From assembly GCA_016791265.1 (NCBI GenBank), contig JAEUMY010000024.1, forward strand, positions 1 to 64,000: 64,000 bases of DNA, written 5' to 3'. The notes beneath the pieces are model-generated. The model worked only from the letters and a program-made list of their open reading frames with translations. It was not told where the DNA came from and searched no databases. This document shows positions 41,978 through 51,373 of the stretch, piece by piece. A program made the translations under genes and the position numbers. Source of the DNA: Betaproteobacteria bacterium. Lineage in GTDB: Bacteria; Pseudomonadota; Gammaproteobacteria; Burkholderiales; Usitatibacteraceae. The stretch's first letter is position 1. Every line of letters starts with the position of its first letter.

Positions 41978-43132
41978 TCAACGCGCAGTGGCGGCTTGCG
42001 CGATCCTCGCGCCATGCACCATGCGGATCAGGCGAATCAGATTCCCATCATCGAAAGTCTGACCTGTCTCGGTGTTCACGCGATGCACCAGCACCAGCTT
42101 CTGCCTGGGGTATACGCCCAACATATGCACGCCCAATCCCGTGTGAAAGAACGGCGGATATTCATCGCCGACCGCGGGGACCAGGACATCCCAGAGCATG
42201 CCGTACGCCAGTCCATAGCGTTCATTGAGAATGGACACCGGCCGGGTGCTCCGCGTGATCCAGTCCGCCGGCACGAGCTGCCTCCCTTCCCAGCGTCCAC
42301 GTTGCAGAAAAAGCTGACCGTACAGCGCCAGGTCATGGGCAGACAGCCGAAAGTGATAGGCGGGAAAGCGCGACCGCTCTGGTTCATGCTTGTAGAACCC
42401 ATCCGCATGCGGCGGAATCGCCGCCCCATCCGTCGGTTCCGCCACGATCCTGTTTGCGTAGTCCAGCATGCCAAGCGGGCGAGCGATGCGGGCGTCAAAG
42501 GCATCGTAGATGATCGCGCCGCAAGCCTGCTCGTAGACATGGCCGGCCACGTTGAAGTCCCAGTTGTTGTAGTAGTAGTGCGTACCCGGCCCGTGACTGC
42601 CGCGCGACGGTCGCCTGGCCGCCATGCCGTCGGACTCGGCGGCCGCGTCGTGATACACGCCCGAGCGCGACTGCAAGACCTGCTCAAGCGTTGCGGTCTT
42701 CTCCACCAAGGTCAGCGACGGTGGAATGTCATCGATGCCCATCTGGTCCAGTGTGAGCGAGAGATGCAGCCTGCCTTCCTCCAGGCAGATGCCGATCAGA
42801 CTGTTCAGCAGCGCCTTGCGAATGGAATGCACCAGACGCTTTCTGCGGATGTCGCCCCATTCGAACAACACCTTGCCATCATGAAGCAGCAAGAGCGATT
42901 CGGAGCCGGCGGCCTCCAGAAAGGCCGGTAGCGCTGCCAACTTCTCTGACGAATAACCGGCCTCTTCCGGCGTGGTGCGCTGGAATCCATCGGCTGACGG
43001 CGGATTGGATGCGCAGCCAAACATCAATCCGGCGCAGAGCGCCAGACCAGAAAGCCGCGCGGCCAAAACGCAGCAGCGCAAGTCAGCGCACCCGATTGCG
43101 CCCATCCTGCTTGGCGCGATAGAGCGCCGCAT
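41978..43132 (-). CDS. Beta-lactamase-fold serine hydrolase lipoprotein
   Basis: 384 aa. An N-terminal lipobox ends at C40 ('GLALCAGLMFGC'). The class C/PBP-like motifs are S103-I-R-K106 ('HSIRKALLNS'), the Y-x-N type 'YYYNNWDFN', and a late 'HTGLGVHMLGVYP' region near the usual KTG position. Known relatives include esterases, D-aminopeptidases and beta-lactamases. Export and lipid anchoring to a membrane are likely. The first 50 bp overlap the end of the diguanylate cyclase gene; a later ATG at 43105 would reduce but not remove the overlap. Confidence 0.86.
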   Translation of the reverse strand: MRRSIAPSRMGAIGCADLRCCVLAARLSGLALCAGLMFGCASNPPSADGFQRTTPEEAGYSSEKLAALPAFLEAAGSESLLLLHDGKVLFEWGDIRRKRLVHSIRKALLNSLIGICLEEGRLHLSLTLDQMGIDDIPPSLTLVEKTATLEQVLQSRSGVYHDAAAESDGMAARRPSRGSHGPGTHYYYNNWDFNVAGHVYEQACGAIIYDAFDARIARPLGMLDYANRIVAEPTDGAAIPPHADGFYKHEPERSRFPAYHFRLSAHDLALYGQLFLQRGRWEGRQLVPADWITRSTRPVSILNERYGLAYGMLWDVLVPAVGDEYPPFFHTGLGVHMLGVYPRQKLVLVHRVNTETGQTFDDGNLIRLIRMVHGARIAQAATAR

Positions 43133-46121
43133 CGGCCAGCGCCATCACCTCGGCGACGGAACTGCCGGCCGACGGTTTGACCGCCGCCACGCCAAGGCTG
43201 ACGGTCACGAACTTGCCAGCCGGCGAGGCGGGATGGGGAATGGCCGAGGCCTCGCACGCGGCGCGAACACGCTCGGCGAACGCGGTTGCCGCGGCATGGT
43301 CCGCACCGGGCATGAGGACGACGAATTCCTCGCCGCCATAGCGCGCGGCAAGATCGCCCGCGCGGCCGGCCGCGGTCGCGATCACTTCGGCCACTTTGAT
43401 GAGGCACTTGTCGCCCACGGGGTGGCCGAGCGAATCGTTGTAGGCCTTGAAGTAATCGATGTCGGCCATGACGATGGCGAGCGGCAGGCCGGCGCGTTCG
43501 GCGCGGCGCCACTCGGTCTCCAGCGTTTCGTCCATGCGGCGACGGTTGGCGAGCCCGGTCAGCGCATCGATGAACGAGAGCCGCGACAGATGCTCGTTGG
43601 CAAGCCGCAGCGCCTCCGTCTTTTCGGCCACCAGTTGCTCCATCTCGTCATGCCGCCGCTGCAGCTGCCGCGTGCGCAGCCGATACAGCCCGAACAACGC
43701 GAACGCGGCGCCGAGCAATGCCAGCGCGATGAACCAGGCCGTCTGCCAGAAAAATGGCGTGACCGTCACGCGCACCGGCGGAGAAGGCTCGCTCCAGCGC
43801 GTGCCGTCCAGAGACGCCGCCACCTGCAACTCGTAGCGCCCGTGGGGCAGCGCGGGGAACGTGGCCTCGCGATTGCGGCCGACCAGCACCCAGTCGCGGG
43901 TGAGTCCGTCCATGCGGTAGCGGAATTGCACGCGCTCCGCCTGATTGAGCGTGCGGGCGAAATAACGCACGGCCAGCGGCGCTGAGCCGGGCGGCAGCGA
44001 CACGCCAGCGTCCGCGGAGACCGGCTTGTCGTGTACCAGCACGTCCTCGAGCACCACCTCGGGGGGCTCGCCCGCGCCCGGCAGGCGCGCGGGGTCGATG
44101 ATGACCAGGCCATTGAACGACGGCAGCCACACATGGCCGCTCGCGTCGATGGCGCCGGCCGGCTGCACACCGCCGGCGAAGGTGGTGCTGCGCAGCGCGT
44201 CACCGGGTCCGAACGCCCGCGAGGTCACCCGCTCGGCCCGACCTTCGATGAAGGCGTCCAGTTCGGCGCGCGCGACGCGATAGAAACCCCGATTGCAGGA
44301 AATCCAAAAGTGACCGCTTTTGTCCTCGATGATCGTCTGCACGACGCCATCCCACAGGCCGTCGGCCGTCCGCACGCTGGCGAACTTGCCCGCCTTCAAG
44401 CGATTGAGGCCTTCGCCCACTGTGCCGATCCAGAGCGCGTCGCCGGCATCGACGTGGAGCGAGACGATCCAGTTTGACACCAGACCGTCGTTGCGGGTGA
44501 AGGTGGTGAAGCGGCCGTCGGCGAAGCGAACGAGACCGCTGCCGGTGGTGCCGAACCAGAGATTGCCCGCGCGGTCCTCGGCGATGGCGGCGACGCCTTC
44601 GCTCGGGGCGCCCTCGTCTTTCACCGGCACAAACACGCGGCCATCAAAGCGCGCGAGACCGGACTTGGTGCCCATCCAGACCGCGCCCGAGCGATCCTGA
44701 AAGAAAGCGCGCACATCCGCGCTGGCCATGCCCCGCGGCTTGCCGAAGCGCTCGATTCGCCCGGCGCCGGGCCGCCAGCGCGCGGCACCTTCGGTGTATG
44801 TGCCGATCCAGATTGAGCCGTCGCGGTCCTCGAGCAACGCAGAGGCTTCGAGGCTGGGCAGGCCCTCGCGCAAGCCGATCGCGCTCACCTGCCCGTTGGC
44901 GATGCGGTTCACCCCGCCTCCCGCCAATGCGATCCACACCGCGCCGTCCTTCGCGTGCAGGATGCTCCGCGCGTTGTCGTGGGTGAGGCCCTCGGACTTT
45001 CCCAGCGGAAAAAATGCGCGCTCGCGCAGCCGATTCAGCCCGCCGACCCAGGTGCCGACCCAGACGCTGTCTTCGCGATCCACGAGGATCGACCAAATCT
45101 GGTCGCCGGCCAACCCGCCGGCGGCATTCATCGTCGAGAATTTTCCGTCGCGCAGGCGCGCAACACCGGCGCCCCAGGTGCCGATCCAGAGTTCGCCGCG
45201 TCGTCCCAGTGCCAGCGCGGTGAGGTGATCGGTGGGCAGCCCGTCGCGCGTCGTGAACACCCGCATTTGGCCATCGATCATGCGCACCAAGCCGCCACCC
45301 GCCGTCGCCGCCCAGATGCCGCCCCTGGGGTCAGCCACGACATGACGCACTTCGTGATGAGGCAAACCATTGGCGGTGGAGTAGACGGTGAACTTTTCGC
45401 CGGCGAATGCGACCAGCCCGCCGCCCGAAGTCGCAATCCACAACGTACCCTGCCGGTCGAACGCGAGCGAACGCAGGCGGAGTGTCGGCAGCCCGTCGGC
45501 GACCTTATATATCTTGATGTCCGCCTTGCCGTCGGCGCCGCCTGCGCGCCAGCGCACGAGCCCGTTCTCGGTCGCGGCCCAGATGGTGCCGGTCTTGCCG
45601 ACCGACCCTTTCTCCTCGGCAAAGGCCCACACCCGGCGACGCTCGGTGACCTCCGGGCCGAACACGCGCTCGAACCGTCCGTTCCGCCATCTAAGCGCGC
45701 TGTTGAAATTGCCGATCCAGAGCGCGCCTTCGCTGTCCTCCATGAATCCGAACACCGGGCGACCGGCCAGCTCCTGAAGCTCGGGTGGCTCGAACGTCGT
45801 GAAGCGCAGCCCATCGAATCGCGCAAGCCCGCCGGCCGTGCCGACCCAAAGATGCCCACTCTTCGTCTGGTAGACCGATTGCACGGTGTTGAGCGGGAGG
45901 CCCTGCTCCGTCTGCCAACCGTCGACGCGCAGCTGCGAGAGCGCAGCGAGCGAGAGATCCTTGAAGTCGGGCAGCTCGACCGGTGACGCCGTGCCACCCG
46001 GCGACGCGGGCGGGGGCGTCGGCGCGGCCAACGCAAGACCGCACGCGAAAAGGAGCAGCCCGCTCGCTGCATGGGCGCAAAGCAGTTTCCCCAAACTCAC
46101 GAGAGGCAGGCGATCATCCAA
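43083..46121 (-). CDS. Two-component-type beta-propeller sensor diguanylate cyclase
   Basis: 1012 aa. The signal peptide (about 1-32) is followed by about 13 Reg_prop propeller blades ('GHLWVGTAGGLARFDG', 'GTLWIATSGGGLVAF', 'DGSIWIGTYTEGAARW' and similar), a Y_Y_Y domain ('RVQFRYRMDGLTRDWVLVGRNREATF'), TM at about 795-815, a coiled coil, and a C-terminal GGDEF domain with the active-site motif 'RYGGEEFVVLMPG' (about 926-938). It should make c-di-GMP in the cytoplasm in response to a periplasmic ligand. No EAL domain is present. Confidence 0.94.
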   Translation of the reverse strand: MDDRLPLVSLGKLLCAHAASGLLLFACGLALAAPTPPPASPGGTASPVELPDFKDLSLAALSQLRVDGWQTEQGLPLNTVQSVYQTKSGHLWVGTAGGLARFDGLRFTTFEPPELQELAGRPVFGFMEDSEGALWIGNFNSALRWRNGRFERVFGPEVTERRRVWAFAEEKGSVGKTGTIWAATENGLVRWRAGGADGKADIKIYKVADGLPTLRLRSLAFDRQGTLWIATSGGGLVAFAGEKFTVYSTANGLPHHEVRHVVADPRGGIWAATAGGGLVRMIDGQMRVFTTRDGLPTDHLTALALGRRGELWIGTWGAGVARLRDGKFSTMNAAGGLAGDQIWSILVDREDSVWVGTWVGGLNRLRERAFFPLGKSEGLTHDNARSILHAKDGAVWIALAGGGVNRIANGQVSAIGLREGLPSLEASALLEDRDGSIWIGTYTEGAARWRPGAGRIERFGKPRGMASADVRAFFQDRSGAVWMGTKSGLARFDGRVFVPVKDEGAPSEGVAAIAEDRAGNLWFGTTGSGLVRFADGRFTTFTRNDGLVSNWIVSLHVDAGDALWIGTVGEGLNRLKAGKFASVRTADGLWDGVVQTIIEDKSGHFWISCNRGFYRVARAELDAFIEGRAERVTSRAFGPGDALRSTTFAGGVQPAGAIDASGHVWLPSFNGLVIIDPARLPGAGEPPEVVLEDVLVHDKPVSADAGVSLPPGSAPLAVRYFARTLNQAERVQFRYRMDGLTRDWVLVGRNREATFPALPHGRYELQVAASLDGTRWSEPSPPVRVTVTPFFWQTAWFIALALLGAAFALFGLYRLRTRQLQRRHDEMEQLVAEKTEALRLANEHLSRLSFIDALTGLANRRRMDETLETEWRRAERAGLPLAIVMADIDYFKAYNDSLGHPVGDKCLIKVAEVIATAAGRAGDLAARYGGEEFVVLMPGADHAAATAFAERVRAACEASAIPHPASPAGKFVTVSLGVAAVKPSAGSSVAEVMALADAALYRAKQDGRNRVR

Positions 46122-46228
46122 AGTTGGACGGCTGGATTAGTTGATTCGGCATGTTACCGGGCGGCCGTGGGTTTGTGCGGACAATCCGGCGAACTTCGCG
46201 ACGAACCAGACCGGATTTTCAGACTGGT

Positions 46229-46708
46229 CTAGCCAGCGGCCGGGTCCGCGAGCGTGGCCAGATCTCGCTCGTCGACAAACACCAGCGATTCCGAATTCAC
46301 GCAGAAGCGCAGCCCGGTCGGGCGAGGACCGTCTTCGAACACATGACCGAGATGACAGTCGCAGCGCGCGCAGAGAATCTCTTCGCGGCGCATGCCGTGG
46401 CTGACATCGACTTCGGTCGTGACGTTTTCTTTCGCGACGGGCGCGAAGAAGCTGGGCCAGCCGGTACCCGAGTCGAACTTGGCGTTGGAACTGAAGAGCG
46501 GCAGCGCGCAGCACACGCAGGCGTAGACGCCCGACTTCTTGTTGTCGAGCAGCGTGCCGCAGAACGGCCGCTCCGTGCCCTTTCCGCGTGCGACGGCGAA
46601 TTGATCCGGCGTCAGTTGCCGCTGCCATTCGGCGTCGCTTTTCACGACCTTGGCGCATTCCACCGGGCCGGCAAGCTGGCCTTGCTGGTTGAAGACATGG
46701 ACTTTCAT
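46229..46708 (-). CDS. msrB: Methionine-R-sulfoxide reductase
   Basis: 159 aa from the ATG at 46708 (AAGGAA site). The zinc Cys pairs are 'CVCC' and 'CARC' and the catalytic Cys is in 'GLRFCVNSESLVF'; the family motifs 'FDSGTGWPSFF' and 'CHLGHVFEDGP' are intact. It reduces the R epimer of oxidised Met in proteins, using thioredoxin. No msrA is adjacent. Confidence 0.93.
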   Translation of the reverse strand: MKVHVFNQQGQLAGPVECAKVVKSDAEWQRQLTPDQFAVARGKGTERPFCGTLLDNKKSGVYACVCCALPLFSSNAKFDSGTGWPSFFAPVAKENVTTEVDVSHGMRREEILCARCDCHLGHVFEDGPRPTGLRFCVNSESLVFVDERDLATLADPAAG

Positions 46709-46739
46709 CGGTGTTTCCTTTTTCGACCGCAGCGGGAGT

Positions 46740-46751
46740 GCGAATATTCGC
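46740..46751. repeat. 12-bp palindrome GCGAATATTCGC (copy 10)
   Basis: Perfect intergenic copy 32 bp upstream of msrB; palindrome extends to 16 bp (GTGCG...CGCAC). Confidence 0.9.
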
Positions 46752-46844
46752 ACGGGAGCATGGACAAAAGAATTTTTTCCTGCCGTGTGAATTTTTCCGG
46801 ACCGGCCGCGAATAACGGGACTAGATCACCAGACGGAGTTTTGC

Positions 46845-48077
46845 ATGTCCACCGCATTGTCGTCCCCCTCCCACCGCTTGCACGCGCTCGACGCCGTGCG
46901 TGGCGGCGCCCTGCTGCTTGGCGTTGCCCTGCACGCCACGCTCTCCTTCATCCCCGGCGCGCAAGTCTGGCTCGTTGCTGATCCATCGAGAAGCATGACC
47001 CTCGCCTATGTCTTTTTCGCCATCCACGTCTTCCGCATGACGCTCTTCTTCATCCTGGCCGGGTTCTTCGCGCACCTGCTCTTCCACCGGCTTGGCCTGA
47101 CGGAATTCGTGAAGAACCGCTTCAAGCGAATATTCGTACCGCTGGTCACGTTCTGGCCCATCGTCCTCCCCGGCATCGTGGCCGCACTCGTCTGGGCGGC
47201 CCATCTCAAGTTCGGCGGCCTGCCGAAAGATGCGCCACCTGGGCCCAAGTTCACGCCGGGCGATTTTCCGCTGACGCACCTCTGGTTTCTGTGGATGTTG
47301 ATGCTGCTTTACGCAGCACTGATCCCGCTCCGCGCAGTGCTGGTCGCGGCCGATCGCCGTGGATGGCTGCGCAACATCGCGGATCGCACGGTGGGCTTCG
47401 CGTTCCGCCCCGTGGGCCTGCTCCTCATCGCGCTGCCGGGTGCAGTCGTGCTTTGGCTCGAAGCGAAGTGGACGATGTGGACCGGCATTCCCACCCCTGA
47501 CCGCACCCTTTACGCCAACGTGCCCGCCTGGGTGTGTTTCGGCCTCGCGTTCGGCTTTGGCTGGTTGCTCGACCGGCGGCGCGATCTGCTCGACGCCCTC
47601 GCCATGCAATGGAAGCGGCATGCGCTCATCGCCATCGTGTTGCTGGGCGGGTGTTTCGCAGCGATCAATGTTCTGCCGGCATCCAAGGCGCTGCCGGCCG
47701 ACGGACTCAAGTTCGCCATGGCGCTCCTCTACAACGCGACCGCGTGGGCCATGAGCCTCGCCGCCATCGCGCTGGCGGTGAAATTCCTCTCGAACGAAAG
47801 TCCGACCCGCCGCTACATCGCCGACGCATCGTACTGGGTCTATATCATTCATCTGCCCATCATCCTCGCACTGCAAGTGGTGTGGTCGCAGCTCACATGG
47901 GCGTGGTGGATCAAGTTTCCGCTCATCGTCGGCCCCGGCCTCGTGATCATGTTCGCGAGCTACCACTGGCTGGTGCGGTCCACGGCCATCGGTGCGATGC
48001 TGAATGGCCGCAAGATGCCGAGGAAGATTTCGGAGACCACAACAACCATGCCCCAGCCACACTCCGCGCCCACCTGA
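46845..48077 (+). CDS. Acyltransferase 3 family membrane protein
   Basis: 410 aa with GGAG before the ATG and about ten hydrophobic segments. The family start motif 'RLHALDAVRGGALLLGVALHA' contains the catalytic-type His/Asp region. Relatives (OafA, OpgC) O-acylate cell-surface or periplasmic glycans. The stop shares TGATG with the next gene, a sigma factor, so the two are translationally coupled. The near-palindrome at 47126-47137 is inside 'FKRIFVPL'. Confidence 0.86.
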   Translation: MSTALSSPSHRLHALDAVRGGALLLGVALHATLSFIPGAQVWLVADPSRSMTLAYVFFAIHVFRMTLFFILAGFFAHLLFHRLGLTEFVKNRFKRIFVPLVTFWPIVLPGIVAALVWAAHLKFGGLPKDAPPGPKFTPGDFPLTHLWFLWMLMLLYAALIPLRAVLVAADRRGWLRNIADRTVGFAFRPVGLLLIALPGAVVLWLEAKWTMWTGIPTPDRTLYANVPAWVCFGLAFGFGWLLDRRRDLLDALAMQWKRHALIAIVLLGGCFAAINVLPASKALPADGLKFAMALLYNATAWAMSLAAIALAVKFLSNESPTRRYIADASYWVYIIHLPIILALQVVWSQLTWAWWIKFPLIVGPGLVIMFASYHWLVRSTAIGAMLNGRKMPRKISETTTTMPQPHSAPT

Positions 48078-48604
48078 TGCCACCGCTGCCGCACCCGGAC
48101 GACACCGCCTTCGCCGCGCTCGTCGACACGCACAAGGCCATCCTGTACAAGGTCGCCCATGCGTATTGCCGCGACCCGCACGCGCGCCGCGACCTGATGC
48201 AGGAGATGTGCATCCAGCTCTGGCGCGCGCTGCCGTCGTTCGATGCGGAACGCGGCGTGAAGCAGTCCACGTGGGTCACGCGCATCGCGATGAATGTCGC
48301 CATCTCCGGCTGGCGCGGCGAACGCGGCAAAGATGCGCACGAGACGGTGCTCGACATTGATCTCGACGAGACCGTCGCCGCGGAGGATGCCGGCGGGCGC
48401 GCTGATGACATGGCGGTTCTTCGCCGCATCATCGATGAACTGGACGAACTGAACAAGGCGCTCGTCCTCCTCTATCTGGAGGGCCACGACGCCAGCGAGA
48501 TCGCCGCCGTGCTGGGCCTCTCGGCGACCAATGTCACCACCCGCATGACGCGGCTGAAGCAGAAACTCACGGCGCGATTCGCGGAACTGGAGCCTGATTC
48601 GTGA
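48077..48604 (+). CDS. ECF-type RNA polymerase sigma factor
   Basis: 175 aa from the ATG at 48077, which overlaps the acyltransferase stop. Region 2 is 'KVAHAYCRDPHARRDLMQEMCIQLWRALPSFD...STWVTRIAMNVAISGWR'; region 4 is 'LNKALVLLYLEGHDASEIAAVLGLSATNVTTRMTRLKQKL'. The open frame extends upstream, but only through the acyltransferase gene. The following membrane-protein gene overlaps by GTGA and is a candidate anti-sigma factor. Confidence 0.9.
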   Translation: MPPLPHPDDTAFAALVDTHKAILYKVAHAYCRDPHARRDLMQEMCIQLWRALPSFDAERGVKQSTWVTRIAMNVAISGWRGERGKDAHETVLDIDLDETVAAEDAGGRADDMAVLRRIIDELDELNKALVLLYLEGHDASEIAAVLGLSATNVTTRMTRLKQKLTARFAELEPDS

Positions 48605-49317
48605 AACCTGAAATGAACATCGACCGTTTGCGCGATGCGTGGCGCGCGCAGGACAGCGCGCTGCAAGGCCACCTCAAGGTCAACGACCGCAAGCTCCGCG
48701 AACTGATGGTCGCCGAACATGGCAAGGACCTGCATCGCAAAGGCTGGCTCGCCAATCTGGAGATCATCGTCTGGCTGCCCTCGGTCTTTCTGATCACCGC
48801 ATTCAATGCCACCCATTGGGGCTGGTGGGAATTCCTGATCCCCGGCCTGCTGCTGCAACTCTGGATCACCTTCATCCCCTTCGTCAGCATCCGCCAGCGC
48901 GCGAAGCTGCGCGCGGTGGATTTCAGCCAGCCGGTGCTCTCGTTGCAGCGTGAGATCGAGCGGCTGAAGATGCAGCGAATGACAATGCTGAAATGGGCGT
49001 TCCTGATCGGTCAGGTGATCTGGTACGTGCCGTTTCTCATCGTGTTTTTCAAAGGCGTGTTCGACGTGAATCTCTACCTCATGCCGAATTGGATCGAGAG
49101 CTTCATGTGGATCAATATCGCCGGCGGCCTCGCGTTCATCCCCATCGCTGTGCTGCTGTCCCGCTGGCTGGGGCCGCGTCTCAACGCGTTGCCGAAATTC
49201 CGCGCGTTCACCGACAACCTTGCCGGGCGGGACATGCTGGCCGCACAGGCGTTCCTGGAACGGGTGCGTCAGTTTGAACAAGACGGAGAACAAGGCAGCA
49301 AGCAAGACGGCGGCTGA
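48601..49317 (+). CDS. Membrane protein, possible anti-sigma factor
   Basis: 238 aa from the GTG at 48601 (GTGA overlap with the sigma gene stop); an ATG at 48613 is an alternative. The N-terminal cytoplasmic part is about 55 residues ('MNIDRLRDAWRAQDSALQGHLKVNDRKLREL'). Four hydrophobic segments follow (about 55-70, 78-95, 138-158, 175-198). No zinc ZAS motif (HxxxCxxC) is present. The role as regulator of the sigma factor is inferred from coupling and topology only. Confidence 0.72.
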   Translation: MKPEMNIDRLRDAWRAQDSALQGHLKVNDRKLRELMVAEHGKDLHRKGWLANLEIIVWLPSVFLITAFNATHWGWWEFLIPGLLLQLWITFIPFVSIRQRAKLRAVDFSQPVLSLQREIERLKMQRMTMLKWAFLIGQVIWYVPFLIVFFKGVFDVNLYLMPNWIESFMWINIAGGLAFIPIAVLLSRWLGPRLNALPKFRAFTDNLAGRDMLAAQAFLERVRQFEQDGEQGSKQDGG

Positions 49318-49357
49318 ATCCTGTGGCAGAGTCGGATTGTTCATCCTGTCCAGTGAC

Positions 49358-49867
49358 ATGTCCGCCCCGCGCATCTCTCTCACCCCCTGCCCTGGCTGCG
49401 GCGCCGCATTTCAGGCCCACGACGGCCCGGTGCATGCATACATGGAGTCGTCACCAGCCTGCTGGCATGCGTTCGGCCAGGTGATGGAGCGCGCGTACAG
49501 CCAACCGGACCTCTTCGCGGTTCACCGTCTCTCGGTCGACGCCTATGCGGTGCAGCATCCGGGTGGTGAATCGCGGCAGGCGATTCAGTCGGTCGGCATC
49601 CATCTCGCGCGTCTGTGCCTGTTTCTTGAGCGCGGTCTCGCTTCGGAAGATGCCAACGCGGCCATGCTGCGTATCGGCCAGGGCAAGGCGGGCATGGTCA
49701 AGCTCGAACGTCCGGCCAGTTTGGGAACGATCACCGTGGCGAGTGTGCTCGCGGCAGCCGATCCCGAGGCGCACGCGCAGATGTCGCGCCGCTGGGCGGA
49801 GTCGGCCTGGCAAGCCTGGTCGGCGCATCACCCGACAGTGCGCCGCTGGGTGGATGGCCAGTACTGA
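49358..49867 (+). CDS. DUF5946 family protein
   Basis: 169 aa from the ATG at 49358. The family signature 'PCPGCGAAFQAHDGPVHAYMESSPACWHAFGQVMERAYS' is complete, with a CPGC pair suggesting a metal site. Function unknown. The frame extends upstream through the membrane-protein gene and is not used there. Confidence 0.75.
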   Translation: MSAPRISLTPCPGCGAAFQAHDGPVHAYMESSPACWHAFGQVMERAYSQPDLFAVHRLSVDAYAVQHPGGESRQAIQSVGIHLARLCLFLERGLASEDANAAMLRIGQGKAGMVKLERPASLGTITVASVLAAADPEAHAQMSRRWAESAWQAWSAHHPTVRRWVDGQY

Positions 49868-49959
49868 CCGCGCTGGAAATTTGACCGCAAGATCAGGAGT
49901 GCCTGCGAGGTCGCACGTGGCGAGAATGGCGCGTTCGTTCAACGCCCAGGAAGCTCGTC

Positions 49960-50433
49960 ATGTCCTTTCGCATTCTCGGTCTCGACACCACCCCGTTCCG
50001 CCCTCTCTTCCACCTGCATGACGACGCGCTGGCCGCGCATGGCGCGAGACGCTACACCGTGGATGCACAACCAGGGTTTCCCGACCGCGTCACGCTGACC
50101 GACCTGCCCAAGGGCGCCAAAGTGTTGCTGGTGAATCACACCCATCAACCCGCCCCAACGCCCTATCGCGCGAGCCACGCGATTTTCGTCGCCGACGATG
50201 CCGAAGCGAAGCCCGCTGTGCTGCACACCGTGCCGCCCATGCTTGCGAGCCGCCTGATATCGCTCCGCGCGTTCGATGCGCAGCACATGATGGTCGACGC
50301 GGATGTGATGGACGGCGCCACGCTGGATGAGGGCATTGCGCGCTTTTTCGCCAACCCTGCCGTGGACTACCTGCATGCGCACTTCGCCAAGCGGGGCTGC
50401 TTTGCCGCACGTATTGACCGGGCGCACGGCTGA
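49960..50433 (+). CDS. DUF1203 family protein
   Basis: 157 aa with an AGGAAG site. It carries the typical 'VDAQPGFPDRVTLTDLPKGAKVLLVNHTHQP' and 'TPYRASHAIFV' stretches and is of the usual family length. Cytoplasmic; function unknown. Confidence 0.8.
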   Translation: MSFRILGLDTTPFRPLFHLHDDALAAHGARRYTVDAQPGFPDRVTLTDLPKGAKVLLVNHTHQPAPTPYRASHAIFVADDAEAKPAVLHTVPPMLASRLISLRAFDAQHMMVDADVMDGATLDEGIARFFANPAVDYLHAHFAKRGCFAARIDRAHG

Positions 50434-50461
50434 AGCCGAAAACGCCTGCGTCGCGAGCCGA

Positions 50462-50845
50462 TCAGAGTGCAGATTCGAGCGCCTGGCGAATGCGGTTTTC
50501 GCGAATCTCGCCTGACAGTCGCGCGGTTTCCTTCGCGCCCTTGAACACGATGATCGTGCTTTGCGCGCGCACGCCGAAACGCGACCGAATCTCCTTCGCC
50601 TTGTCGTAGTTGACCACGAGCACGGTCAGACTGGGCTTGCCCTCTTTGCGCAGAGTGTCGAAGACCATGGCCTGAACCTTGCAACTGCCGCACCAGTCAG
50701 CATGAAAATGCAGAGCGACGGGCTTGCCGGCTGACTGGGCGTCGGCCAGAGCCCTATCGGAATACGGCACGGATTGCAGCGCGAGGGCCGATGACGCGAG
50801 AAGGAGCGCGGCGAGGCCGGCGAGGCGGGAGAGCAGCGTTGACAT
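50462..50845 (-). CDS. Exported thioredoxin-fold protein
   Basis: 127 aa with GGAGGAG before the ATG. A signal peptide (1-22, 'LAALLLASSALA') precedes a thioredoxin domain with C52-G-S-C55 in 'ADWCGSCKVQA'. A periplasmic thiol-disulphide role (thioredoxin/DsbD-C-like) is likely; the partner is unknown. Convergent with the DUF1203 gene. Confidence 0.88.
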   Translation of the reverse strand: MSTLLSRLAGLAALLLASSALALQSVPYSDRALADAQSAGKPVALHFHADWCGSCKVQAMVFDTLRKEGKPSLTVLVVNYDKAKEIRSRFGVRAQSTIIVFKGAKETARLSGEIRENRIRQALESAL

Positions 50846-51054
50846 GGATTCTCCTCCGAGATGCGATGAGAGGAACAGGGCGGACAGGACACCTCAAGAG
50901 CGGTAGTCACTACGCGCGCCGGCAGAGGCCGGGTCGCGCGCATACGCATGACGCACAAAGTGAGTCGGCGCGAGGCGCCTGCACCTTACAGGGCAACGCC
51001 CGGGCGGACGAAGGCCCGGACAAGTTCCCCACGCATGACCGGTGTCAATCCAGG

Positions 51055-51306
51055 TCAGCGCGCAGTCCGAGAGCCCGCTTCACCGGCGCGTCCTTGAACT
51101 CGCGCCAGGTCGCGGATGCCCTTGTCCTGCGAATATTCGCAATCGGCGAGTGCGCTCGTATGCGCCTGCGCCGCAGCGGCACCCGGACACAGCAGCGAGA
51201 CAAGGAACACGATGAAACCGCAAATGCCGACGATGGTGAGGTCCAGCAGATTGATGCGGCGTTCAGAATCGGACTGCGCGGACGGCTGGGAAAGTGAGGG
51301 ATGCAT
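51055..51306 (-). CDS. Small single-TM hypothetical protein
   Basis: 83 aa with AAGG upstream. One hydrophobic segment (about 20-42, 'LLDLTIVGICGFIVFLVSLLC') is followed by Ala-rich and then polar sequence. No family recognised. The C-terminal part contains the 12-bp palindrome read as 'CEYSQ', so the frame may have absorbed intergenic DNA. Confidence 0.5.
   Translation of the reverse strand: MHPSLSQPSAQSDSERRINLLDLTIVGICGFIVFLVSLLCPGAAAAQAHTSALADCEYSQDKGIRDLARVQGRAGEAGSRTAR
51129..51140. repeat. 12-bp palindrome GCGAATATTCGC (copy 11)
   Basis: Perfect copy in the 3' part of the 83-aa hypothetical gene; palindrome extends to 14 bp. Confidence 0.9.
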
Positions 51307-51373
51307 GGAGTAACCTTCCGCCGTTCGACGCGCCCAGCGAGCGGACTGGATGTTGCCGATTCCCAGACTCCAC

